The notes under the pieces: model-generated
Told to the model about the DNA's origin: nothing
Database searches by the model: none
Seen by the model: the letters and a program-made list of their open reading frames with translations, nothing else
Position numbers and translations under genes: made by a program
In this document: positions 22,700 to 30,184 of the stretch, one piece after another
Position numbering within the stretch: position 1 is the stretch's first letter
How the letters are laid out: each line of letters begins with the position of its first letter
NCBI RefSeq assembly: GCF_024749285.1
Contig: NZ_CP087196.1
Coordinates: forward strand, 5,208,001-5,272,000
Length of the DNA stretch: 64,000 bases
Direction: 5' to 3'
DNA from: Pseudomonas sp. B21-015
GTDB taxonomy: Bacteria; Pseudomonadota; Gammaproteobacteria; Pseudomonadales; Pseudomonadaceae

Positions 22700-24583
22700 C
22701 TACCAGCCTATGCCGATCACAGTTGTAGGCGCCTGAGAACCCAGCGCCCCAGAAAGACCCATATTGGCAAGTTGCGCACCAGTAAGAGCACGGTTTCCTA
22801 TTGAAAGGCTGTTATAGCCAAAGGTACTTACCGAGTAATTGGGCGCCAATGAGCAAGCGGCCAAGACAGTAGGAAAAGCGAGAGGCCAACTAAAGTTTGT
22901 ATAGCCACCTTGCGTTGAGGGCATACCAATCGACACCCATTGAATAATGAAGCCCCCCAGCCAACTGGGGAAAACGATATATCCCGAACTGGCTTTGAGA
23001 ATCGAAAAGCCCCAGCGCATTTTCTTCGGAGTGACGATTGTCACGTCATCCGTTCCGGCGTTAGCCTCGGCTTGCGTTGCGATCTTCGCAGTGCCCTGAG
23101 TGATTTCTGTGGCTTGCACGGACAAGGCTGCGAGCGCTGCAATATCAATATTCCCTTGATTGATCGGCGCGCTCCAAGCCTTGATGCACCACATAACCGC
23201 CAAGTTGCGCGGCCGAGCCTCCGCCCCTCCAGAACTATTGAAGCCTGGACCGAAGTTGAGGGTTACGGCCAAGTTGCCGTTGTCCACAACAACCGCGCCC
23301 GGATTGCTCCCCGACGCATTAGCGAAGGCCGGCATCCGGGTTACGGTATGGGAGTGCGCCTTGTTGTCATCAGCCTGCCAACTGCCGATTGCACGACCGG
23401 CATCGACACCGCGACCATGATCCCAGCCGCGCAAGAACTCGCCACGCGATTCAGGCAAACGGAAATTACCGCCCCCCTCATCCCCCTTGTTGAATACCGT
23501 GCCGAGGAACGCCGCGAGATCCGGATAGACCGCAATGCTCTTCACACTGCCATCAATCTCGAGAAATCCCGGCGGGACCTTATCCAAAGGAAACGGCACC
23601 ATCGCGCCGACCGGCAGCGCCGAAGCCTCGGCAATCATCGCCTCGATTTCAGGCTTGGTGTACGTGTCCTTGATGCCAAACCCGGCCAGCGTTTCAGGAT
23701 TCGTACCACCGGTAGCCCGACCGTACTTATCCACGGTCAGACTCTTATAAGTCCCCGGCTGAATCCCCGTCCGCCCGGCCAACATCTCAAATGTCAGCGC
23801 CGTCGTGCCCAGGGTTATCGGCCCGTTGGTAGTCAGGTGCCACAGCGAATCGCCGTTGGCGGTGCCCTCTTCGACCATCACGGTCAGGCCCGGCGTTACT
23901 TTGGCACTGGTATTGGCATCGTTCGCACGGGTCCAGGCACCATTGCCCACAACCCACAGGCCGTTGTCTTTCGCCAACGTCTGGTACGCCAGCAACACCC
24001 GATCACCCGCTACCGCCGCCACACCATCAATCTGCTGCGCGCCGTTCAACACCACATTGCCCGTGGCCGCGACACGAACCGACTGTTTACCATCGAGCTT
24101 ACCCAGCTCTTCAGCGAGATAACTCATCACCCATGCACGAGTCGCTTTAACAACCGTGTCGTCAATCAACAACGTCACCAACGCCGCATTACTGGTCTCG
24201 AAAATCGAGCGAATGTAGAACTCTTTCCCCGACCCCGAAGTCGCCAACACCGGCTTGAACGACTCCGGATACTTGACGATGGCATACAGAATGCCGGTAT
24301 CAGTCCACAGCCCAGCCTCACGCACATACCAGCCGCCTACTTCAGGCGGGATAGTCACTTCGGCCAACAACCAACTCGGATTTTTCTCATCCTGGAACAG
24401 TGCGTTTAGCGGCCCGCGCCACACTTCGCGTTTCAGTGCGGTGGCGGTTGCGGCCGGGTTATAAACCGCGCCGCCGCCGTCGCCGACGGAAATCTGCGAC
24501 AGCTTGATCGGTGTGCCCGCCGCCTTGCAGGCGGTTTCGTAGGCGATCCCCGCATTGGTGAGCAGGGTGTAATAGTCGGCCAT
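22700..24583 (-). CDS. Tail fibre of the P2-like tail (gpH type) with collar and gp53-like tip
   Basis: 627 residues. Residues 1-160 are the conserved P2 gpH N-terminus (DUF3751: SVGDGGGAVYNPAATATALK, PEVGGWYVREAGLWTDTGIL) that joins gpI at the baseplate. Residues about 160-320 form a shaft (GLTVMVEEGTANGDSLWHL, GTYKSLTVDKYGRATGG). Residues about 323-470 are a tail-collar domain (FRLPESRGEFLRGWDHGRGV, NKAHSHTVT). The last about 80 residues (SGYIVFPSWLGGFIIQWVSI, SWPLAFPTVL) are a gp53-like C-terminal receptor-binding domain. It decides target range of the R-type particle. Confidence 0.93.
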   Translation of the reverse strand: MADYYTLLTNAGIAYETACKAAGTPIKLSQISVGDGGGAVYNPAATATALKREVWRGPLNALFQDEKNPSWLLAEVTIPPEVGGWYVREAGLWTDTGILYAIVKYPESFKPVLATSGSGKEFYIRSIFETSNAALVTLLIDDTVVKATRAWVMSYLAEELGKLDGKQSVRVAATGNVVLNGAQQIDGVAAVAGDRVLLAYQTLAKDNGLWVVGNGAWTRANDANTSAKVTPGLTVMVEEGTANGDSLWHLTTNGPITLGTTALTFEMLAGRTGIQPGTYKSLTVDKYGRATGGTNPETLAGFGIKDTYTKPEIEAMIAEASALPVGAMVPFPLDKVPPGFLEIDGSVKSIAVYPDLAAFLGTVFNKGDEGGGNFRLPESRGEFLRGWDHGRGVDAGRAIGSWQADDNKAHSHTVTRMPAFANASGSNPGAVVVDNGNLAVTLNFGPGFNSSGGAEARPRNLAVMWCIKAWSAPINQGNIDIAALAALSVQATEITQGTAKIATQAEANAGTDDVTIVTPKKMRWGFSILKASSGYIVFPSWLGGFIIQWVSIGMPSTQGGYTNFSWPLAFPTVLAACSLAPNYSVSTFGYNSLSIGNRALTGAQLANMGLSGALGSQAPTTVIGIGW

Positions 24584-25219
24584 TTAGGACCCCTGTGGAT
24601 AAATAGTGGAGGTTTCGACGGTGTAGAACCCGGCGGCCATAAAGGCCTGACCCGAGGCTTCAAGCCCTTCGATGACAAGCGGATAAACCGTGGTCAGCTC
24701 GCCGCACACCGTCGCGGCACCGATGACGTGAGTGCCGAATGCGCTCAAGCCGACAGAAACCTTCAAGGTGTCGCGTTCGCTTTTCGCATCCGCCAGGCGT
24801 CGGTCGAGACGGGCGTCGATTGCTTCGCTGTAGGGCTGCTCGGTAAAGGCCCTGACGGAAAAGCTGTAAGCCGGCCCGGGCGGCGTTTGCTCGTACCAGG
24901 CACGAATCTCCGGTGTCAGCCGCAAACCCTTGGCTGCGTTTTCCAGCGCCTTTCGTGTTCCGGCTTGCCGTGCGGTGGGCCAGGCGAGTTCTACTGTCAG
25001 GCGTTTTTCCGCCTCGGCCGCCTCGGAGCTCCACTCACTGACGCCGCGGTCCGCCGCGAGATACGGCAGAAATGCCAAGGGTGTTGCAACCGGATTCATC
25101 AGCTCGGGGAACGGCGGCGCGATGCGATCGAGCAATGTGCCGAAACCGAGATCAAGTGCCTTTTCCAGCGGTGAGCTGTTGGCCGGCAACAGGCTCGGGC
25201 GAGGTGTATCGTCACTCAT
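24584..25219 (-). CDS. Baseplate protein I (P2 gpI, PA0619-like)
   Basis: 211 residues from ATG 25219, a 4-base ATGA overlap with the end of gpJ; an upstream in-frame extension is ignored. Landmarks are SSPLEKALDLGFGTLLDRIA, PVATPLAFLPYLAADRGVSE and AEAEKRLTVELAWPTARQAG, the standard gpI pattern. It connects the baseplate wedge to the fibre. Confidence 0.93.
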   Translation of the reverse strand: MSDDTPRPSLLPANSSPLEKALDLGFGTLLDRIAPPFPELMNPVATPLAFLPYLAADRGVSEWSSEAAEAEKRLTVELAWPTARQAGTRKALENAAKGLRLTPEIRAWYEQTPPGPAYSFSVRAFTEQPYSEAIDARLDRRLADAKSERDTLKVSVGLSAFGTHVIGAATVCGELTTVYPLVIEGLEASGQAFMAAGFYTVETSTIYPQGS

Positions 25220-26211
25220 AACGTATCCACCTCGACCTCGACGCCCGTGCAATACGGCGCTTGAAAAGCGCTCGTCACAATCGGCGTTACCGGCTCAAGG
25301 ATTTGCAGCTGAACCGCACCGGCGCTGTGCAGCGTGTAGTCGATCCAGCTCGGATCCACCCGCCCTTCCAGCCGGTGACAAGAATCGGCATACGCCTGCA
25401 ACTGCTGTTGCGCGGCGACCTTGGTCAGCCCCGAATCGGGACCTGCGTTGATCTTGGCCACGACCCGGATTTTGTAGGTCTTGATTTGCGCGGCCTGCAC
25501 GATGACGAGATCCGTTTCCGGTCGTACATCTGGCCGGGCGAAATGCTGGCGAACACCGTCGAGCAGCGCTTGGGATGGCGTGCCATCACCCTCCCGGGAA
25601 AGCACCGTGACCGTGACTTCGCCTGGCGCGGTCCGGCGTCCATTACCGTCCTTGATCTGCGCGACATAGCCGTCCGGGTCGAAGGTGTAAGTGACCGTCA
25701 CCACACCCGCCGCGGTGGTTTCCACCTTCACGACAGGCCGTTCGCCAAGGGTGAAGATCTCGCGCCGATACTGCATGCGAGAGCCAGCCGCCGGGGCATG
25801 GGGCGCCAGGTAATAACGCAACCGGGCGTCGTCGTCGCTCTCAAAAACCGGATCGATCGGCGGGAATGCCGCCGGGTCGCCCGGATCGAGCAGCTGACGT
25901 TCAAGTCCCATGTCCGCAAGGCGCGCATCGAGGTTGGTCCCGGTGGCCCACCACGCCAGCATCTGTTTGATGCGGGCGTTGTATTTACGCTCGTGGGTTT
26001 GCAGCCGCACACAAAACGCCTCAAGGGCCAGGGTCAGCAACTCGCTTTCGTTTTCAAGGCTAGCTGCAAGCTTGGCCGCGCTCTCGGGAGCACGGGCTCC
26101 GACGTACTCGACGACGAAGGTCTTGAACTCTGCGAGCAGATCCTCGAACGCTTCGACCGTGACGATGGCCGGTTCGGCCAACTGGTTCTGGCCAGGTATC
26201 AACATGCTCAT
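25216..26211 (-). CDS. Baseplate wedge protein J (P2 gpJ, PA0618-like)
   Basis: 331 residues with the Baseplate_J pattern: AFPPIDPVFESDDDARLRYY, PHAPAAGSRMQYRREIFTLG and GEVTVTVLSREGDGTPSQAL. It forms the baseplate wedges of the R-type particle. It overlaps gpW by 4 bases and gpI by 4 bases. Confidence 0.94.
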   Translation of the reverse strand: MSMLIPGQNQLAEPAIVTVEAFEDLLAEFKTFVVEYVGARAPESAAKLAASLENESELLTLALEAFCVRLQTHERKYNARIKQMLAWWATGTNLDARLADMGLERQLLDPGDPAAFPPIDPVFESDDDARLRYYLAPHAPAAGSRMQYRREIFTLGERPVVKVETTAAGVVTVTYTFDPDGYVAQIKDGNGRRTAPGEVTVTVLSREGDGTPSQALLDGVRQHFARPDVRPETDLVIVQAAQIKTYKIRVVAKINAGPDSGLTKVAAQQQLQAYADSCHRLEGRVDPSWIDYTLHSAGAVQLQILEPVTPIVTSAFQAPYCTGVEVEVDTL

Positions 26212-26540
26212 GCCACCACCTCGAAGGTCTGATTGCGGTTTTTCCAGGTGCCGGCGAAGCGCAGCAACAACCCGGCACCGTAGCGGCTGGCCACAATGAC
26301 CTGCGGCTCGAAATCGTCGATACCGTTGTGCTTGTTGTAGAACGCTTGGGCCGCATGGCTCTGGGCCAGAATCAGCAGGTCATCGCCGAGGTTCCTCCCC
26401 AGCAACTCAGTGAGTGCGCAGCCATACAAAGGGCGCTTCTGACGCGTGCCCAAAGGCGTGGTCAACGCCCGGGTGGCACGCTGCACAAATTGCAGCCAGT
26501 CATCGACCGTTGCGCCGGTGTTTCTATCGATTCCGATCAT
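26208..26540 (-). CDS. Baseplate protein W (gp25-like, PA0617-like)
   Basis: 110 residues of the GPW/gp25 family: MIGIDRNTGATVDDWLQFVQ, ALTTPLGTRQKRPLYGCALT, ending FAGTWKNRNQTFEVVA. It nucleates sheath polymerisation at the baseplate. It lies 10 bases after the spike gene. Confidence 0.94.
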   Translation of the reverse strand: MIGIDRNTGATVDDWLQFVQRATRALTTPLGTRQKRPLYGCALTELLGRNLGDDLLILAQSHAAQAFYNKHNGIDDFEPQVIVASRYGAGLLLRFAGTWKNRNQTFEVVA

Positions 26541-26550
26541 GGGAAGCTCT

Positions 26551-27162
26551 TTATGCGGTACTGATGACGCGACCCTGGTGATCCACCAACGGGCCGCTCA
26601 GGTGCACACCGGAAGCGTCGAGCCGCAGGCCGACGGCGCCCAGTTGCAATTCGATGGCCTCAGGCGTCATCGCCAGCCGCGCCGGGCCGATGCTCAACTC
26701 TAGGGATTCACGGGAGCCGGTGAACGCCGCCGGGCCGTTTTGCCAGCGCAGAACATGGCTGGCGTGGTCGTAACCGTTTTCCGTGCCGTCCTGATAGAGG
26801 CGACGCGTCAGCGATGCCTGTGTCGAGACGGGCGGAAACTGACCACCGTTGAGGCCGAACAACGCCACCGACTGCCCGCCGCCCTCGCCACCGCCATGGT
26901 TCAGCAGCAAACACTGCTCGCCCACGGAGGGGATCCGCGACTCGCTCTGTGCGCCGGCACTCGGGTTGAAAAACCGGATCGCCGGGGTGAGCAGCTCCCC
27001 ATGGCTGACCTTGCAGGTGTTGCTGGCCGCATCGACCTCCTGGCACACACCGATGCGACAGAAACTGTCGGCACGCCGGTGCAGGTCTTCCATCTCGGTT
27101 TCCATTTCGGCCAGACGCTCGATGATCGGGCCCAGCTGCAGACGTAAAAGCGCATCAAACAT
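26551..27162 (-). CDS. Baseplate spike protein V (P2 gpV, PA0616-like)
   Basis: 203 residues. N-terminal helix (LGPIIERLAEMETEMEDLHR), OB domain (RIGVCQEVDAASNTCKVSHG, SRIPSVGEQCLLLNHGGGEG) and a beta-helical C-terminus (ELSIGPARLAMTPEAIELQL, RLDASGVHLSGPLVDHQG). It is the membrane-piercing spike of the R-type particle. The tip ends ...VDHQGRVISTA, with no obvious HxH, so metal binding is unclear. Confidence 0.92.
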   Translation of the reverse strand: MFDALLRLQLGPIIERLAEMETEMEDLHRRADSFCRIGVCQEVDAASNTCKVSHGELLTPAIRFFNPSAGAQSESRIPSVGEQCLLLNHGGGEGGGQSVALFGLNGGQFPPVSTQASLTRRLYQDGTENGYDHASHVLRWQNGPAAFTGSRESLELSIGPARLAMTPEAIELQLGAVGLRLDASGVHLSGPLVDHQGRVISTA

Positions 27163-27165
27163 GGG

Positions 27166-27678
27166 TCAGCCCTCGAGTGCGGTGTATTGATCCGGGTCGT
27201 CGATGTTCGACACCTCCCAGGTACGGGCAAATTTCGGGATGCCCAGCGGATCCTCGAGCAGCGTCGGGCCGAGGTACAGGGTTTGGGTAAATGAAACGGT
27301 CCAGGCGGTGTACTCCCGTGTTTCGCTGATGAACGTGGACGGGACACCCTCAATGTTCATGGGCGGATCGCATTGCTCGCCCGGCAGTGTCCAGCGGTTA
27401 TCGACAACCAGGTTTTTCAACTCACTGGCCAGATCGCAAGCCGCCAACCCTGTGCCGGGCACCACGGCTTGCAGGGAAATGGTCAAGACGTGAGCAATGC
27501 GTCCGTCATTGGCACGGCTGCCTGGCGCATCACGTTCGATGGCGATCAGCACCCAGGGCTGATCGCCGGTGCCGTCGAAGTCTTGATGACTCCCGACCTT
27601 CAAGCCGGGAACGGTGCTGCGCAATGTCTCGGCAATGGCGGAAAACAGCTGCGACGGTTTTTCGATGACGGCGGGCAT
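27166..27678 (-). CDS. Conserved R-pyocin-cluster protein, PA0615-like, function unknown
   Basis: 170 residues from ATG 27678, which has GGAGG at the best spacing (an ATG at 27682 in another frame is too close). Landmarks are LFSAIAETLRSTVPGLKVGS, RIAHVLTISLQAVVPGTGLA and an end region ARTWEVSNIDDPDQYTALEG. By position between holin and spike it equals PA0615. The fold resembles small tail terminator/completion proteins in length and composition, but I cannot assign a role. Confidence 0.72.
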   Translation of the reverse strand: MPAVIEKPSQLFSAIAETLRSTVPGLKVGSHQDFDGTGDQPWVLIAIERDAPGSRANDGRIAHVLTISLQAVVPGTGLAACDLASELKNLVVDNRWTLPGEQCDPPMNIEGVPSTFISETREYTAWTVSFTQTLYLGPTLLEDPLGIPKFARTWEVSNIDDPDQYTALEG

Positions 27679-27725
27679 TCATGGCCTCCTGTTCCTGTAG
27701 CAACGCGAAGATCAGCGACGCCGGT

Positions 27726-28076
27726 TTACTGTTGGTCGGGACGAGAATCCCGCGGTGGCACTTCGCAAACGCCAATCCGCTTGGCGGCCCAGCGTTCGTA
27801 AAGCCCGATGGCCACGTCCGCCCCGGCCATCGCCGTGAGGCAACCAAAGGCACCGGCGGCCCAGATCGACACGCCGGCGGCGTACAGCAGCATGATTGCC
27901 GAGACGCCGCAGATCATGCAGGCCCCGGACCGCAGCGCCAGGCGCCGCAACAGCGACCAGCCACGGGCGCCCTCCTTGTCGGCACGCCACATTTCGCCGG
28001 ATACCCCGCCCGCCACGGCGAGGAGGATGACTAGCCAGATCGGCATGTCCAGCAACGCTTGTTGCTCGTTTGTCAT
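27726..28076 (-). CDS. Holin (PA0614-like)
   Basis: 116 residues with two or three hydrophobic segments (IWLVILLAVAGGVSGEMW; GACMICGVSAIMLLYAAGVS; IWAAGAFGCLTAMAGADVAI) and a charged C-terminus, the pattern of the R-pyocin holin PA0614. It should open the inner membrane so that the endolysin, encoded at the other end of the locus, reaches the cell wall. It is the first gene of the tail part of the operon. Confidence 0.9.
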   Translation of the reverse strand: MTNEQQALLDMPIWLVILLAVAGGVSGEMWRADKEGARGWSLLRRLALRSGACMICGVSAIMLLYAAGVSIWAAGAFGCLTAMAGADVAIGLYERWAAKRIGVCEVPPRDSRPDQQ

Positions 28077-28178
28077 GTCACGCCTCCTGGGGGTGATTGA
28101 TGAGTGATGGGGTGGTGTGTTTCGGATGCAGCCTTGGTGATCGACAGCCGACTACCAGTTCTGTTGATGTCAGGGGTT

Positions 28179-28739
28179 TTAAATAGGCTCAACGATTACG
28201 TTGTCGATAAAGGCAAAGTTGGCGTACGGGTTCTGTTCGTTGGAGAAGGCCAGGGTCGTTTGAGCCGTGGTAGCAGTGAAGTCGTAAGTGATGGTGCTCC
28301 ACTCGACTGTTACACCGTTAGCGGACGGGGTGTTGAAGGTGACGGTTTGCCCAGCCACTTTCACCTGGATGACACCGTCGCCGGAGCGACCGGCGTAGCG
28401 CGAATTACCCGCGCTGAAGGTCAATCGGTACTGGGCGCCGACCGTGGTGGCAAAGTTCTGTTGAATGCCGCCGCCGTTTTCATAAACGTAGTTGGCCAGG
28501 TCGACAATCGCAACGCCATCCGCGGCGGTCGTACTGAAGTACTCGACACCGGACAGAAACGTCGTCCAACCCGTGATGAAGTTGGCTTGCTCCGTGGTAT
28601 CCAGTGTGCAACTACCACCGCAACCTGGCTGTTCAAAGCTGCCGTTGACCAAAAGATTGGCGGCAACAGCGTTGCCCCCAGCGCCGAGCAGAGCAGCGGA
28701 CAGCAACAGCGGGGCAACATATTTCTGGAAAACGTTCAT
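28179..28739 (-). CDS. Small secreted protein, choice-of-anchor/DUF642-like beta-sandwich
   Basis: 186 residues. Signal peptide of about 26 residues (KYVAPLLLSAALLGAGGNAVA) followed by NLLVNGSFEQPGCGGSC and FITGWTTFLSGVEYFST, the typical opening of DUF642/choice-of-anchor C galactose-binding-like domains, and a C-terminal FIDNVIVEPI strand. There is no PEP-CTERM tail. It starts 7 bases after the com-like gene and its ribosome site overlaps the com stop codon, so the two are probably coupled. It is not part of standard tailocin sets and could be cargo. Function is unknown. Confidence 0.65.
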   Translation of the reverse strand: MNVFQKYVAPLLLSAALLGAGGNAVAANLLVNGSFEQPGCGGSCTLDTTEQANFITGWTTFLSGVEYFSTTAADGVAIVDLANYVYENGGGIQQNFATTVGAQYRLTFSAGNSRYAGRSGDGVIQVKVAGQTVTFNTPSANGVTVEWSTITYDFTATTAQTTLAFSNEQNPYANFAFIDNVIVEPI

Positions 28740-28746
28740 GGTTCAC

Positions 28747-28935
28747 CTATTGAGTTAATTGAGTTATTTGCACTGCTGATGCAGCGCTCATGTCGCTCAT
28801 AGGCGATCGCTCGAGGCTCGCGGCCTTCACATGATTCAGCGTCCCGCATCGGGAACATTTGATCTGGAGCTCGGTGTACTCACCCATTCGGGCGAGAAGC
28901 TTTTTGCAATATCCACATCTGCAATCTTTCAACAT
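28747..28935 (-). CDS. com: Com-like zinc-finger translational regulator
   Basis: 62 residues from ATG 28935 with AAGG upstream; a longer upstream frame has no family similarity and is discarded. The protein carries two CxxC pairs (C7-C10 in CRCGYCKKLLARMG, C27-C30 in IKCSRCGTLNHVKA), the signature of the phage Mu Com family. Mu Com binds the mom mRNA and exposes its ribosome site. No mom-like DNA modification gene follows here. Instead the coupled downstream gene encodes a secreted protein, which might be its target. Confidence 0.82.
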   Translation of the reverse strand: MLKDCRCGYCKKLLARMGEYTELQIKCSRCGTLNHVKAASLERSPMSDMSAASAVQITQLTQ

Positions 28936-29246
28936 CTGCAATGCCTTTTGTTTTCTGCCGGATCCTTCCTGTTGCTCTGGCGATGCCGAGACGAGGCTTG
29001 ATGTGCCTGACGGTAAGCAGGCATTCCAAAAAGCCCGGTCGCCCAGGCTTTTCAGTAATGCACTTGTGTGATCTTTCGGCGCTACTGGCGCGGTACGGAT
29101 CGATTCAAATTGTTTTTCCGACCGCGGTCCCTGCCCGCCGGATAACTGCTTCTGGTGCTTTACGCTGCACACCCGGGTCAGTTGCCAACCCTCTGAACCG
29201 TTGAGGCCGGTTCATCGCTGCCTTTGTTGTGGAACTAAAGAGCTTC

Positions 29247-29278
29247 GTTTCGAGCCGCCTTGTTGAGCGGCTTGAGAC
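29247..29278 (-). other. Hairpin in the untranslated leader upstream of com
   Basis: 12-base arms (29267-29278 and 29247-29258) with two mismatches around an 8-base loop, immediately downstream (minus strand) of the ATGCA dyads. No T-run follows, so it is not an intrinsic terminator. It could be a leader structure for mRNA stability or antitermination. The rest of 28936-29246 shows no gene. Confidence 0.4.
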
Positions 29279-29285
29279 AAAGAAT

Positions 29286-29353
29286 ATGCATGTATGCATA
29301 TACAGTCAATGCATAAATGCATTTATTTATGCACTGAAAATGCACGAACGCAT
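29286..29353. promoter_or_regulatory. Cluster of ATGCA dyads, candidate repressor operators of the tailocin operon
   Basis: Three 14-bp elements of the form ATGCAY-N2-AYGCAT at 29286-29299, 29309-29322 and 29340-29353, plus a single half site at 29329-29334. They lie between the repressor gene and the first genes of the late operon. The same ATGCA half site occurs in front of the repressor gene itself (30171-30237). This is the place where a CI/PrtR-type repressor should act. Binding is an inference. Confidence 0.6.
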
Positions 29354-29394
29354 GAAAGCCCCGCAGACAAAGGCGTTGGCGGTTTACGGCAGGC

Positions 29395-29424
29395 GAAAAA
29401 AAACCCGCCGGGGGGCGGGTTTTA
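29395..29424 (-). terminator. Intrinsic terminator after the repressor gene
   Basis: AACCCGCC (29421-29414) and GGCGGGTT (29409-29402) on the minus strand pair around a 4-base C loop, followed by eight or nine Ts. It lies 16 bases after the repressor stop and separates repressor transcription from the late operon. Confidence 0.85.
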
Positions 29425-29440
29425 TCTGACAGCGGTGAGG

Positions 29441-30184
29441 TTAGCGGGCGTACATGCCCCACCAGAAGACGTGACCGAGGATGACAATTTGCTCTTCCTG
29501 GATTTCCTGGAAGCTGTAGTCCTCGTCCGGATGCTCATCGCGATTGAAGCTGCGCAGGCGAATCCCGGTCGGCAGGCGATAAAGCTGTTTCACCCGCAAT
29601 TGGCCGTTGTGGTTGATGGCGTACAGGTCGCCGTCGACGATGTCGCCAATCCCGCATTTGCCAGCATTCACACCAACGGTGGCGCCATCGCGCAGCACCG
29701 GCAACATGCTGTTGCCACGCACGGTCACGCATTTGGCCTGGTCGAACTGCACACCGTTGTGGCGCAAACTGCGCTTGCCGAAGCGCAGGCTAGAGCGCTC
29801 GCTCTCTTCGATGACGAATCTTCCTGATCCAGCAGCCAATTCAACCTCGCGAAGAAAGGGGACCGACACCTCGTCGTCATCGACGGGTGTATCGTCGTCC
29901 CACAGGCTTATGTCCTTGAGTTCCGAATGCAATTCATCGCGCCCGGCGCTGGCAGCCGGCGCGACATCCGCGCGGCCCCGCAACTGATCGGTGCTCACGG
30001 AGAAGTATTCGGCAATCTTCGAAATGTGTTTATCCGAAGGATCGACGATCTTCCCGCTGAGGATGCGCGAGAGAGTGGATTGAGGCACGCCGGTGCGACG
30101 GTGAAGCTCCGTGGGGGAGATCCCGTGTTGGTCGAGCAGCGCTCTTAAGACGGTAGAAACATTGCGTTTTTGCATAACGCGCAT
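29441..30184 (-). CDS. CI/LexA-like repressor of the tailocin locus (PrtR type, S24 domain)
   Basis: 247 residues from ATG 30184 (ATG 30175 three codons later is also possible; an upstream TTG is less likely). N-terminal helix-turn-helix (about residues 14-45, TELHRRTGVPQSTLSRILSG), acidic linker, and a C-terminal peptidase S24 domain with the catalytic Ser in VRGNSMLPVLRDG (S159) and Lys in QLRVKQLYR (K199). An Ala-Gly pair in the linker (A80-G81) or at A118-G119 may be the self-cleavage site. Such repressors are inactivated through RecA after DNA damage, which switches on tailocin production and lysis. No PrtN-like activator is visible in the window. Confidence 0.92.
   Translation of the reverse strand: MRVMQKRNVSTVLRALLDQHGISPTELHRRTGVPQSTLSRILSGKIVDPSDKHISKIAEYFSVSTDQLRGRADVAPAASAGRDELHSELKDISLWDDDTPVDDDEVSVPFLREVELAAGSGRFVIEESERSSLRFGKRSLRHNGVQFDQAKCVTVRGNSMLPVLRDGATVGVNAGKCGIGDIVDGDLYAINHNGQLRVKQLYRLPTGIRLRSFNRDEHPDEDYSFQEIQEEQIVILGHVFWWGMYAR

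Larger units (their letters stand above)
1..30184 (-). other. Double tailocin (R-type, P2-like plus Mu-like) locus next to mutS
   Basis: All genes from the repressor (about 30.18 kb) down to the window start lie on the minus strand and form one phage-tail gene set. A P2/R-pyocin-like module (about 15.6-27.7 kb) follows the gene order of P. aeruginosa PA0614-PA0628. A Mu-like module (about 4.2-15.4 kb) follows the order of Mu gp37 to gp48. They share one repressor, one holin and one endolysin/spanin pair. I see no capsid, portal, terminase, integrase or replication gene, which argues for bacteriocin particles rather than a prophage. Tandem tailocins at this locus are known from P. chlororaphis. 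The locus continues past the window start, since the spanin gene is cut there. Confidence 0.92.

Noticed and set aside
28936..29172. N-terminal extension of the Com-like protein (79 extra codons)
   Set aside because: No similarity to the Com family, no ribosome site at its start, and a good AAGG-ATG is found at 28935.
29286..29353. Repeats as a CRISPR-like or iteron array
   Set aside because: Units are only 6-14 bp with uneven spacing, no spacer pattern and no cas or replication gene nearby; an operator cluster fits better.
1..30184. Complete prophage
   Set aside because: No integrase, att sites, terminase, portal, capsid or replication genes; only tail, regulation and lysis genes are present.
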